Assembly: GCA_002840565.1 (NCBI GenBank)
Contig: PHBK01000006.1
Coordinates: 60,423-124,422 of the forward strand
Direction: 5' to 3'
From: Deltaproteobacteria bacterium HGW-Deltaproteobacteria-12
Lineage (GTDB): Bacteria > Desulfobacterota > Syntrophia > Syntrophales > Smithellaceae
DNA: 64,000 nt
Made by a program: the position numbers and the translations under genes. Of this stretch, positions 8,866-17,519 are shown one piece after another (the stretch's first letter is position 1; each line of letters opens with the position of its first letter). The notes beneath the pieces were generated by a model. It was not told the origin of the DNA and searched no databases. It worked only from the letters and a program-made list of their open reading frames with translations.

Positions 8866-9249
8866 ATGGCGAAGTTGACTATAGCTGATCTGAAAAAAAT
8901 CAAAGACAAAGTACATGCGGAAATGGCCTTAAGAGACGGTGACCGCAGAGTAAAAATTACCGTGCATATGGGAACTTGTGGAATTGCTTCCGGTGCCAGA
9001 GAAGTTCTCGATACAGTGCTGGAGGAAATTGCGGAAGCCAAAGTGAACGACATTTTTGTCACCACATCAGGCTGCATGGGACTTTGCAGCCGCGAGCCTT
9101 TAGTTACTGTGGAAATAGTAAATTCAGACCCTATAAAATACGAGTATATGAATCCCAACAAAATGAGGCAGGTATTTAAACGGCATATTTTGGATGGTGA
9201 AATTCAGCTGCCTTTTGTTTTGGCAAAAGGCACTGAAATAACAAAGTAA
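8866..9249 (+). CDS. Thioredoxin-like (2Fe-2S) ferredoxin (HndB-like)
   Basis: HMGTCGIASGAREVL...TTSGCMGLCSREPLVTVE; SD AAGGAGG before ATG 8866. Confidence 0.8.
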   Translation: MAKLTIADLKKIKDKVHAEMALRDGDRRVKITVHMGTCGIASGAREVLDTVLEEIAEAKVNDIFVTTSGCMGLCSREPLVTVEIVNSDPIKYEYMNPNKMRQVFKRHILDGEIQLPFVLAKGTEITK

Positions 9250-9315
9250 AAATTACGCCCCTCATGCCTTTCACCCGAAAGCGCATGATTATATCTTAAG
9301 GAGGATATTGGCTAA

Positions 9316-12300
9316 ATGAAGGTTTTTCGTTCACACTTGTTAATTTGTGGAGGCACCGGTTGTCAGTCTTCCGGCAGCCTTGCCGTAAAAAAGGCCCTGT
9401 TGCTGGAACTGGATAAAAGAAGCTTATCCGGCGAAATAAAAGTCGTGGAAACAGGATGCAACGGATTTTGCGCCCTGGGGCCAATCATGGTCGTTTATCC
9501 GGAAGGCATTATTTATGTTTCCATCCAGGCAGCCGACATTCCTGACCTGGTAGAGGAGCATCTGGTCAAGGGAAGAGTTTTAGATCGTCTTTTATATCGG
9601 GAGCCGTCTACTGATAAGCATATCCCGACAATGCAGGATATTCCCTTCTTTGCACTCCAGGAATTGCGCGTACTGAAGAATCGGGGCTTAATTGATCCCG
9701 AAAAAATGGAAGAATACATCGCCCGCGACGGCTATGCCGGCATGGCCAAAGCTCTGACTGAAATGAAACCGGAGCAGATTGTCCGGGAAGTCCTCGATTC
9801 GGGCTTGCGCGGACGCGGTGGAGCAGGATTTCCGACCGGTTTGAAATGGCAGTTTGCCGCCCAGTCCAGAAGTGATGTCAAATACGTTCTCTGCAACGCC
9901 GACGAAGGTGATCCGGGCGCTTTCATGGATAGAAGCGTATTGGAGGCCGATCCGCATGCTGTCCTGGAAGGAATGGTGATTGCGGCAAAGGCAATCGGAT
10001 CGCATCAGGGATATATTTACTGCCGTGCGGAATATCCCCTGGCCATACACCGTTTATCCTTAGCCATTGCCCAGGCTAAAGAAGCCGGTCTTTTAGGTAA
10101 AAACATTTTAGGAACAGGCTTTGATTTCGACCTGGAAATTTATCAGGGTGCCGGCGCTTTTGTCTGCGGTGAAGAAACAGCGCTGATGACGTCGATCGAA
10201 GGCAAAAGAGGCATGCCCCGTCCCCGTCCGCCCTTCCCCGCCGTTGCCGGGCTTTGGCAAAAACCGAGCATTCTGAATAACGTGGAGACACTGGCTAACA
10301 TCGGACAGATCATCATGCGCGGAGCCGCCTGGTACTCATCCATCGGGACGGAAAAGAGCAAAGGAACAAAAGTATTTGCTCTCACCGGAGATGTCAACAA
10401 TGTGGGACTGGTCGAAGTCCCCATGGGCACAAAACTGGGCACCATCATTTACGATATCGGCGGCGGTATTCCCAAAGGTAAAAAATTTAAAGCTGCTCAG
10501 CTCGGCGGCCCTTCCGGCGGCTGTATCCCCATTCAGCATTTAAATGCTCCCGTTGATTACGAAAAAGTTGTCGAATTAGGAGCCATTATGGGTTCCGGCG
10601 GTTTGATCGTTATGAATGAAGACAAATGCGCTGTAGATATGGCCCGCTTTTTCATGGATTTCTGCCAGGATGAATCCTGCGGCAAATGTACGCCCTGCCG
10701 CGAAGGAACCAAGCGGATGCTGGACATTTTGACTAACATCAGTCATGGCAAAGGTAAAGAAGGAGACCTCGAGCTTTTAGAGGAAATGGCCGGTGTTATT
10801 AAAAACGCCGCTTTATGCGGACTGGGACAAACTGCGCCCAATCCGGTTTTAAGCACAATTCGCTATTTCCGCGATGAATATAATGAACATATTCGCAATC
10901 ACCGCTGCCGCGCTGCTGTTTGTTCATCACTGTTCAAATCTCCCTGCCAGCATACCTGCCCGATTGAAATGGATATTCCTGCTTATATCGCCCTTATTCG
11001 AGCAGGAAGATTTGAAGATGCTTATAAAACATTACTGCAGACAAACCCCTTCCCGTCTGTCTGCGGCAGAGTATGCGACCACAAGTGTCAATCTAAATGC
11101 CGGCGCGGGAACCTGGATGAATCCATTGCGATTAAATTCCTGAAACGCTTCATTACGGATAACGCTCCGCGGCCCAAAATAGAAGCCGTACCTGTAACGC
11201 GTAAGGAAAGAATAGCTGTTGTCGGCGGAGGCCCCGCCGGACTTACCGCTGCGCGTGATCTGGCTATTCGCGGCTATAAAGTAACGGTTTTTGAAGAACT
11301 GCCCAAAGCGGGCGGCATGCTTTATTGGGGAATTCCCTCTTACCGTCTACCCCGCAACATTCTTGATTCTGAAATAGATGATATTCGAGCCTTGGGCGTC
11401 GATATTCGCTTAAACACCCGCATTGGCCGGGAAGCATCTTTTTCGCAGTTGGAAAAAGATTTTGATTTTATTTATCTGGCCACCGGCGCACATAAAAGCC
11501 AGAAAATGGGTGTTGCCGGTGAAGACCTCGGTAACGTTTACGGTGGTGTCGAATTCCTCCGCGATTTTAATGCACATGAAGAGAAATGGTCCAATGGTGA
11601 AAAATCTCTTGGCGAGAAAGTGGCCGTAATCGGCGGCGGCAATTCTGCTATTGATGCCGCCCGCGTAGCTCTGCGTTTGGGAGCTGATGTAACCATTCTT
11701 TACCGCCGCCTCCGCCAGGACATGCCCGCTGCCGAAGAAGAAATCAAAGCAGCCGAAGATGAAGGCATCAAAATCGAATATCTGGTTGCTCCATTGAAGA
11801 TCGAAGGCGCCAAGGGTAAGGTCAATTCCATTACCTGCCAGCGCATGACTCTGGGTGATTTTGATAACAGCGGGCGCAAGAAGCCAGTAGCTGTAAGCGG
11901 TTCCGAATTCACTTTAAAAGTTAATGCCATTATTGCGGCGATCGGTCAGGTGCCGGATATGAGTTTTGTTGATAAAAATACCGGCGTCGAAATCAATAAA
12001 TGGGATTGTTACAATGTAGGCAAAGGCTACAAAACCCGCACTGCCAACCCCCGGTATTTTGCGGGTGGTGATGCCGTAACCGGCCCCGATACAGTTATTG
12101 CCGCTATCGGCGCCGGACATCAGGCCGCTGATGATATTGACTCGGCAATTCGGAAAGCCAACAATGAACCTGCTTATGAAAAACCGGCACAAGAGAAAAT
12201 CGATGTGCCTCTAATCATTGATGAAGAGACTATCGAGTCTCCTCAAATGGCTATGCCGGAAATGCATCACGACCTCCGCAAAACGAGTTTTGCGGAAGTG

Positions 12301-12372
12301 GAATTAGGATTTACCCCGGAGGACGCCATTAAAGAAGCATGCCGCTGCCTGCGCTGTGATGCGGCTGTTTAG
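9316..12372 (+). CDS. hydB: NuoF-type hydrogenase subunit (HydB) fused to a GltD/NfnB-like NAD(P)/FAD oxidoreductase domain
   Basis: N-terminal Trx-like 2Fe-2S (CGGTGCQSSGS), NuoF motifs GLRGRGGAGFPTGLKW, GAGAFVCGEETALM, ESCGKCTPCREGT; then GltD-like CPIEMDIPAYIALIRAGR...VCDHKCQSKCRRG, VVGGGPAGLTAARDLA, VIGGGNSAIDAARVA and ARYFAGGDAVTGPDTVI-type C-terminus. Confidence 0.92.
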   Translation: MKVFRSHLLICGGTGCQSSGSLAVKKALLLELDKRSLSGEIKVVETGCNGFCALGPIMVVYPEGIIYVSIQAADIPDLVEEHLVKGRVLDRLLYREPSTDKHIPTMQDIPFFALQELRVLKNRGLIDPEKMEEYIARDGYAGMAKALTEMKPEQIVREVLDSGLRGRGGAGFPTGLKWQFAAQSRSDVKYVLCNADEGDPGAFMDRSVLEADPHAVLEGMVIAAKAIGSHQGYIYCRAEYPLAIHRLSLAIAQAKEAGLLGKNILGTGFDFDLEIYQGAGAFVCGEETALMTSIEGKRGMPRPRPPFPAVAGLWQKPSILNNVETLANIGQIIMRGAAWYSSIGTEKSKGTKVFALTGDVNNVGLVEVPMGTKLGTIIYDIGGGIPKGKKFKAAQLGGPSGGCIPIQHLNAPVDYEKVVELGAIMGSGGLIVMNEDKCAVDMARFFMDFCQDESCGKCTPCREGTKRMLDILTNISHGKGKEGDLELLEEMAGVIKNAALCGLGQTAPNPVLSTIRYFRDEYNEHIRNHRCRAAVCSSLFKSPCQHTCPIEMDIPAYIALIRAGRFEDAYKTLLQTNPFPSVCGRVCDHKCQSKCRRGNLDESIAIKFLKRFITDNAPRPKIEAVPVTRKERIAVVGGGPAGLTAARDLAIRGYKVTVFEELPKAGGMLYWGIPSYRLPRNILDSEIDDIRALGVDIRLNTRIGREASFSQLEKDFDFIYLATGAHKSQKMGVAGEDLGNVYGGVEFLRDFNAHEEKWSNGEKSLGEKVAVIGGGNSAIDAARVALRLGADVTILYRRLRQDMPAAEEEIKAAEDEGIKIEYLVAPLKIEGAKGKVNSITCQRMTLGDFDNSGRKKPVAVSGSEFTLKVNAIIAAIGQVPDMSFVDKNTGVEINKWDCYNVGKGYKTRTANPRYFAGGDAVTGPDTVIAAIGAGHQAADDIDSAIRKANNEPAYEKPAQEKIDVPLIIDEETIESPQMAMPEMHHDLRKTSFAEVELGFTPEDAIKEACRCLRCDAAV

Positions 12373-12407
12373 AATAATATTACAGAGTCATTAAGGAGAA
12401 ATAATTT

Positions 12408-14168
12408 ATGTCAACCGTTAAATTGACTATTGATAATCGTCCGGTAGAAGCAAAAGCAGGCGCCACAATTCTGGAAGCCGCCCGCAGCGTTGGAATTAAA
12501 ATACCTACTCTTTGCGCCTGGACCGAAATTAATCACACCCCCGGTGCCTGCAGGGTTTGCATGACAGAAGTGGAAGGCCAGCGCGGCCTGATTGCCGCCT
12601 GCGTTTTCCCGGTTACTGAAGGCATGGTCGTCCGGACCAACACGGAAAAAGTCCGGCAGGCCAGAAAAATGGTAGTCGAGCTGTTGCTCGCCAATCATCC
12701 GCAGGAATGCAACTATTGTGTCCGAAACGGCAGCTGTGAATTGCAGAAAGTCGCCGAATTTGTCGGCCTCAAAGAAGTTCGTTTTGATTACACTTCATTC
12801 CCGAAGGATGAAATGATTGACCGTTCCAGCCCCTCCATTGTTCGCGACAGCCGCAAGTGTATTGAATGTCACCGCTGCGTGACGGTTTGCGAGCAGATTC
12901 AGACGGTCAGTGTTTTAACTCCCGCCCATCGCGGCAGCCACGTCCGGGTTGTTCCGGCCTTTGACCTGCCGCTTGTTGAATCCAATTGTATCACCTGCGG
13001 TCAGTGCATTCTTGTTTGTCCGGTCGGCGCGCTTTACGAAAAGGATGATGTTGATTTAGTCTGGAAAGCGCTGCAGGACCCGACCAAACATGTAATCGTC
13101 CAGGAGGCACCGGCCATTAGAGCGGCGCTGGGCGAAGAATTCGGTATGCCCCCGGGAAGTCTGGTCACCGGAAAAATGATTGCCGCTCTGCGCAGGCTGG
13201 GATTTGACAAAGTATTCGACACCAATTTTACGGCCGATCTCACCATCATCGAAGAAGGCAATGAACTTCTGAAACGCGTCAAAGAAGGCGGAACGCTCCC
13301 GATGATCACATCCTGCAGCCCCGGCTGGATCAAGTTCTGCGAGCATTTTTACCCCGATCTTCTCGATCATCTTTCCACCTGCAAATCACCGCAGCAGATG
13401 TTCGGCGCCTTGGCCAAAACATATTATGCGGAACTTTCCGGAATTGATCCGAAAGACATAGTTTCCGTATCCATTATGCCCTGCACCGCTAAAAAGTTTG
13501 AAGCCCAGCGGCCGGAAATGGCGAGCAGCGGATTCCGCGATGTTGACTACGTTCTTACCACCCGGGAACTGGGACGCATGATTAAAGAGGGTGGTATTGA
13601 TTTCGTCAGCCTGCCGGATGAAGATTACGATGCCCCGATGGGCGAATATACGGGTGCCGGAACAATTTTCGGGGCAACCGGCGGTGTCATGGAGGCCGCC
13701 CTGCGCACAGTCTATGCCGTTGTCACGGGAGAAAACCTGCCCAGCCTGGACATCACTGCTGTTCGCGGCCTGGAAGGCGTTAAAGAAGCAACCGTTAAGG
13801 TGGGACCTCTGGGCGATGTAAAAATTGCCATTGCACATGGTCTGGGTAATGCCCGTAAAATCATGGATAAAATCCGCGAGGGAAAAGCCGATTATGCCTT
13901 CATTGAAATTATGTGCTGTCCCGGTGGTTGTATATCCGGAGGTGGTGAACCGATCCCGACCAATAACGAAATTCGAATTTTGCGTTCTGCGGCCCTTTAC
14001 AAAGATGACGGCAATATCCAGAAGAAACGGCAATCACACGAAAATGAGTCGGTCAAAAAGCTCTATGACAATTTTCTCAAGGAACCTTTAGGACACAAGT
14101 CCCATAAACTGCTGCACACCAAGTATGTAAAGAGAGGCGACGAATTGCCTCATCGAAAAGATGTTTAA
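12408..14168 (+). CDS. hydA: [FeFe]-hydrogenase catalytic subunit HydA (trimeric, NAD-linked type)
   Basis: N-terminal 2Fe-2S, His-ligated 4Fe-4S (HPQECNYCVRNGSCELQ), 2x4Fe-4S, H-cluster motifs TSCSPGW, MPCTAKKFE, EIMCCPGGCISGGGEP. Confidence 0.94.
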   Translation: MSTVKLTIDNRPVEAKAGATILEAARSVGIKIPTLCAWTEINHTPGACRVCMTEVEGQRGLIAACVFPVTEGMVVRTNTEKVRQARKMVVELLLANHPQECNYCVRNGSCELQKVAEFVGLKEVRFDYTSFPKDEMIDRSSPSIVRDSRKCIECHRCVTVCEQIQTVSVLTPAHRGSHVRVVPAFDLPLVESNCITCGQCILVCPVGALYEKDDVDLVWKALQDPTKHVIVQEAPAIRAALGEEFGMPPGSLVTGKMIAALRRLGFDKVFDTNFTADLTIIEEGNELLKRVKEGGTLPMITSCSPGWIKFCEHFYPDLLDHLSTCKSPQQMFGALAKTYYAELSGIDPKDIVSVSIMPCTAKKFEAQRPEMASSGFRDVDYVLTTRELGRMIKEGGIDFVSLPDEDYDAPMGEYTGAGTIFGATGGVMEAALRTVYAVVTGENLPSLDITAVRGLEGVKEATVKVGPLGDVKIAIAHGLGNARKIMDKIREGKADYAFIEIMCCPGGCISGGGEPIPTNNEIRILRSAALYKDDGNIQKKRQSHENESVKKLYDNFLKEPLGHKSHKLLHTKYVKRGDELPHRKDV

Positions 14169-14194
14169 ATTGTTTGCTCCAGATTAGTTACTCT

Positions 14195-14236
14195 AACAAA
14201 GAGGTCTGTCCTGCGGGACAAACCTCTTTGTTTTTC
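14195..14236 (+). terminator. Intrinsic terminator
   Basis: AACAAAGAGGTcTGTCC-TGCG-GGACAaACCTCTTTGTTTTT. Confidence 0.85.
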
Positions 14237-14258
14237 CAACTCCAGGCACAGGTTACTT

Positions 14259-15641
14259 ATGATTGAAAAAAGAATCGAACAAGATTTTCTGGGATCATTG
14301 GAAATACCTGCTGATGCTTATTGGGGAATACATACCCAAAGAGCAATCACTAATTTCCCCATCAGTAGCCTGAAGGTCAATGATGCTCTGATCAAAAGCC
14401 TTGCTCTGACCAAAAAAGCGTGTTGTCTGGCCAGCCTGGAAACCGGCCATCTCACGGTGGAAAAAGGAAAAGCAATCATCGCCGCCTGCGATGAAATTGC
14501 CGCCGGCGCACTCTCCGATCAATTTCCCGTTGATGCTCTGCAGGGCGGAGCCGGAACCTCAACCAACATGAATATCAATGAAGTCATCGCCAATCGGGCC
14601 ATTGAATTTCTCGGCGGACAGAAGGGCAATTATTCTCTTCTTCATCCGCTGGAAGACGTCAACCGGCATCAATCCACCAACGATGTTTATCCCACAGCTC
14701 TAAAAGTTGCCTCCATTTATCGACTGCGCGATTTATCCAATGCCATTACCGGACTGCAAGGATCTTTTCAGGAAAAGGAAAAAGAATTTGCCGCAATCGT
14801 CAAACTGGGACGCACAGAATTGCAGGAAGCCGTTCCCATCACTCTGGGCGCGGAATTCTCCGCTTTTGCCGAAGCTTTTTCGCGCGACCGCTGGCGGACT
14901 TTTAAATGCGAAGAGCGCCTGCGTGTTGTAAATTTGGGCGGAACTGCTGTGGGAACAGGGCTTGCCGCACCGCGAAATTATATTTTTCTGGTTATTGAAA
15001 AATTGCGGGAAGTAACGGGGCTGGGATTATCCCGGGGCGAAAACATTTTAGGTGAAACCGCCAACTCCGATTCGTTTGTCGAAGTATCCGGAATCCTGAA
15101 AGCTCATGCCGTTAATCTCATTAAAATATCCAACGATCTGCGCCTGATGAATCTTCTGGGTGAAATTCATCTGCCGCAGTTACAGGCCGGCTCTTCCATC
15201 ATGCCCGGCAAAGTCAACCCGGTTTTAACGGAAGCGGCCATCCAGACCGGCATCAAGGTTATTGCCAATGACGGCATCATTACTGAAACTGCAGCCCGTG
15301 GGACTCTACAAATCAATGAATTTCTGCCGCTGCTGGGCCACTCTATGCTGGAATCGCTGGATCTGCTGATCAACATCAACCGTCTGCTGACTTTGCATGT
15401 ACGCGAAATCAAAGCCTGTAAAGACAAATGCGAAGAATACTTCAATGCCAGTCCCATGATCATCACGGCTTTGCTGCCGGTTATCGGTTACGAAAAAGCC
15501 ACAGCGTTCATCACGGAATTTTCTTCGGGAAACGAAAACAATATGCGGTTATTTTTAGAAAAGAAACTGGGCAAAGAATTGATCGACCAGGCATTCTCTC
15601 CTCACCAGCTAACTGCTCTGGGCTATAAGGATGATAAATAA
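14259..15641 (+). CDS. aspA: Aspartate ammonia-lyase
   Basis: Fumarase/aspartase motifs GTSTNMNINEVIANRA, HPLEDVNRHQSTNDVYPTA, GSSIMPGKVNPV. Confidence 0.93.
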   Translation: MIEKRIEQDFLGSLEIPADAYWGIHTQRAITNFPISSLKVNDALIKSLALTKKACCLASLETGHLTVEKGKAIIAACDEIAAGALSDQFPVDALQGGAGTSTNMNINEVIANRAIEFLGGQKGNYSLLHPLEDVNRHQSTNDVYPTALKVASIYRLRDLSNAITGLQGSFQEKEKEFAAIVKLGRTELQEAVPITLGAEFSAFAEAFSRDRWRTFKCEERLRVVNLGGTAVGTGLAAPRNYIFLVIEKLREVTGLGLSRGENILGETANSDSFVEVSGILKAHAVNLIKISNDLRLMNLLGEIHLPQLQAGSSIMPGKVNPVLTEAAIQTGIKVIANDGIITETAARGTLQINEFLPLLGHSMLESLDLLININRLLTLHVREIKACKDKCEEYFNASPMIITALLPVIGYEKATAFITEFSSGNENNMRLFLEKKLGKELIDQAFSPHQLTALGYKDDK

Positions 15642-16894
15642 TGAACAACACACCAAAAGGAAACCGCCTGCATATAGCGCTTCTGGGTCGCACCAATGTC
15701 GGCAAATCCAGCCTGCTGAATTTAATGCTTGGTCAGGACATCGCCATTACCTCGCCTGTTGCCGGAACCACGACAGATGTTGTGGAAAAAGCTATGGAGC
15801 TTCTGCCGCTGGGCCCTGTGCTTTTTCTGGATACTGCCGGCCTGGATGATGTATCCGAACTCTCCGGCGCACGTTTAAAAAAAACAGCCAAGGTATTTGA
15901 CCGCACCGATGCCATCATTCTGGTCACCGAGGCTGATATCTGGACAGATTTCGAAGAAGCGGTTCTCACCGAAGCAAAAAAACGCAAGATTCCCCTGTTG
16001 ATAGTCATCAACAAAATCGATTTGCGCAGTCCTTCCCCTGATCATCGAATATTCCTGCAATCAAAATCCGGCCTGATTTTGACTGTATCCTGCACCGATG
16101 AAACAAAGCGTCAGAATTATCTTGCGGACTTAAAGCGCAAGCTGCTGGAAGTTGCCCCTGCAGATTTCAGCGGCACGCCATCGCTCATTGGCGACTTGCT
16201 CCCGCCGGGAGGCTTGGCTGTTTTAGTAGTGCCTATTGATCTGGAAGCGCCCAAAGGCCGGCTGATTCTGCCGCAGGTGCAGACCATTCGCGATGCCCTG
16301 GATAACGACGCCATGACCCTGGTGGTTAAGGAAAGAGAGCTTACGGCGGCATTGTCCTTCTTGAAAAGTCCGCCCGCCATTGTCGTAACTGATTCGCAGG
16401 CGATTCTCAAAGTGACGGCTGATGTACCAAAAGAAATTCCGGTGACCACCTTTTCCATTCTTTTTGCCAGGCAAAAGTCCGACTTGAATATTATGGCGCG
16501 TGGAGCGGCAGCCATCGACACCTTGCAGCCGGGCGACAGGATTTTGATTGCCGAGGCCTGTTCGCATCATGCCCTGGAAGACGATATCGGCCGGGTGAAA
16601 ATACCCCGCTGGCTGCGGCAGTATGTCGGCGGCGACTTGCAGATTGATACGGTATGCGGTCGCGATTATCCGGACAACCTCAAAGATTATAAACTAATTC
16701 TGCACTGCGGTGGTTGTATGATAAATCGCCGGGAAATGATGACCCGCCTGCGTAAAGCGCAAGAGGCCGGCATTCCCGTCACCAATTACGGTGTGGCAAT
16801 TTCTTTTCTGCAGGGAGTAATCCGGCGCAGTCTGGCACCCTTCCCGTCCGCGCTTGCGGCTTTTGAATCACAGATGAGAAATGATATTCATTAG
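15641..16894 (+). CDS. hydF: [FeFe]-hydrogenase H-cluster maturation GTPase HydF
   Basis: GRTNVGKSSLLN, AGTTTDVV, DTAGLDD, NKID G-motifs; C-terminal CSHHALEDDIGRVKIPRWL...LHCGGCMINRREMM. Confidence 0.95.
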   Translation: MNNTPKGNRLHIALLGRTNVGKSSLLNLMLGQDIAITSPVAGTTTDVVEKAMELLPLGPVLFLDTAGLDDVSELSGARLKKTAKVFDRTDAIILVTEADIWTDFEEAVLTEAKKRKIPLLIVINKIDLRSPSPDHRIFLQSKSGLILTVSCTDETKRQNYLADLKRKLLEVAPADFSGTPSLIGDLLPPGGLAVLVVPIDLEAPKGRLILPQVQTIRDALDNDAMTLVVKERELTAALSFLKSPPAIVVTDSQAILKVTADVPKEIPVTTFSILFARQKSDLNIMARGAAAIDTLQPGDRILIAEACSHHALEDDIGRVKIPRWLRQYVGGDLQIDTVCGRDYPDNLKDYKLILHCGGCMINRREMMTRLRKAQEAGIPVTNYGVAISFLQGVIRRSLAPFPSALAAFESQMRNDIH

Positions 16895-16908
16895 ATTTTT
16901 TGTAAGTT

Positions 16909-17207
16909 ATGAAAATACAATACTGGTCTGACCTCCATTTGGAATTTTCTGAAAATTCTATGTATTTCATATTGAAAACACCGATTTCTTTTTTACAACC
17001 CTGTGGAGTAAAATCAGCGAGGCGTTTGTTGTTGAAATGGATGACTTTATCAACAACAAATCCATCGATTATTGGATCTTCGGTCATACACACAGGAATG
17101 AGCCTGATGCTAAAATTAACGATACCTTGGTGGTCAGCAATCAACTTGGGTATATTGCCTTAAATGAACATAAGACATTCAGGATGAATGCGTATTTTGA
17201 AGTATGA
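16909..17207 (+). pseudogene. Metallophosphoesterase remnant (internal deletion/frameshift)
   Basis: N-terminus MKIQYWSDLHLEFSEN in one frame; C-terminus WSKISEAFVVEMDDFINNKSIDYWIFGHTHRNEPDAKINDTLVVSNQLGYIALNEHKTFRMNAYFEV* in another. Confidence 0.7.
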
Positions 17208-17321
17208 TGTAACAAGTGGTCCGCCCCGACAAGCACTTCCAAACGTCAATTGAAATCTGGGACATCGAAAATAGTTGTACTTGGTACCTGCCTGTTGGAA
17301 TTGGCACTGTTGGAATTTGCC

Positions 17322-17517
17322 TTGACTAATCAGCAGTAAATGCATATAGGTCACGCAATCAGTTTGCCAAGGGTTTTGTAAAAACCTCTTGCTGAAAGGA
17401 TTAACGAATCATAGTCTGATAGTTTTAGCGAGTCTCTAACCTAAGGTTAGCCGGGACGTGCAAGAAAAGTAAGGCTTGCAACTGTATTTGAAATAACACA
17501 GTTGCAAGCCTTTTTTG
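17322..17517 (+). ncRNA. Putative structured leader RNA A, ending in an intrinsic terminator
   Basis: TTGACT-N17-TATAGG promoter (17322-17350), AGGGTTTTgtAAAAACCT hairpin, core CTGATAGTTTTAGCGAG, hairpin GTCTCTAAC..GTTAG..GGGAC, then terminator GGCTTGCAACTGT...ACAGTTGCAAGCCTTTTTT (stem 17471-17485/17498-17512). Confidence 0.5.
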
Positions 17518-17519
17518 TT

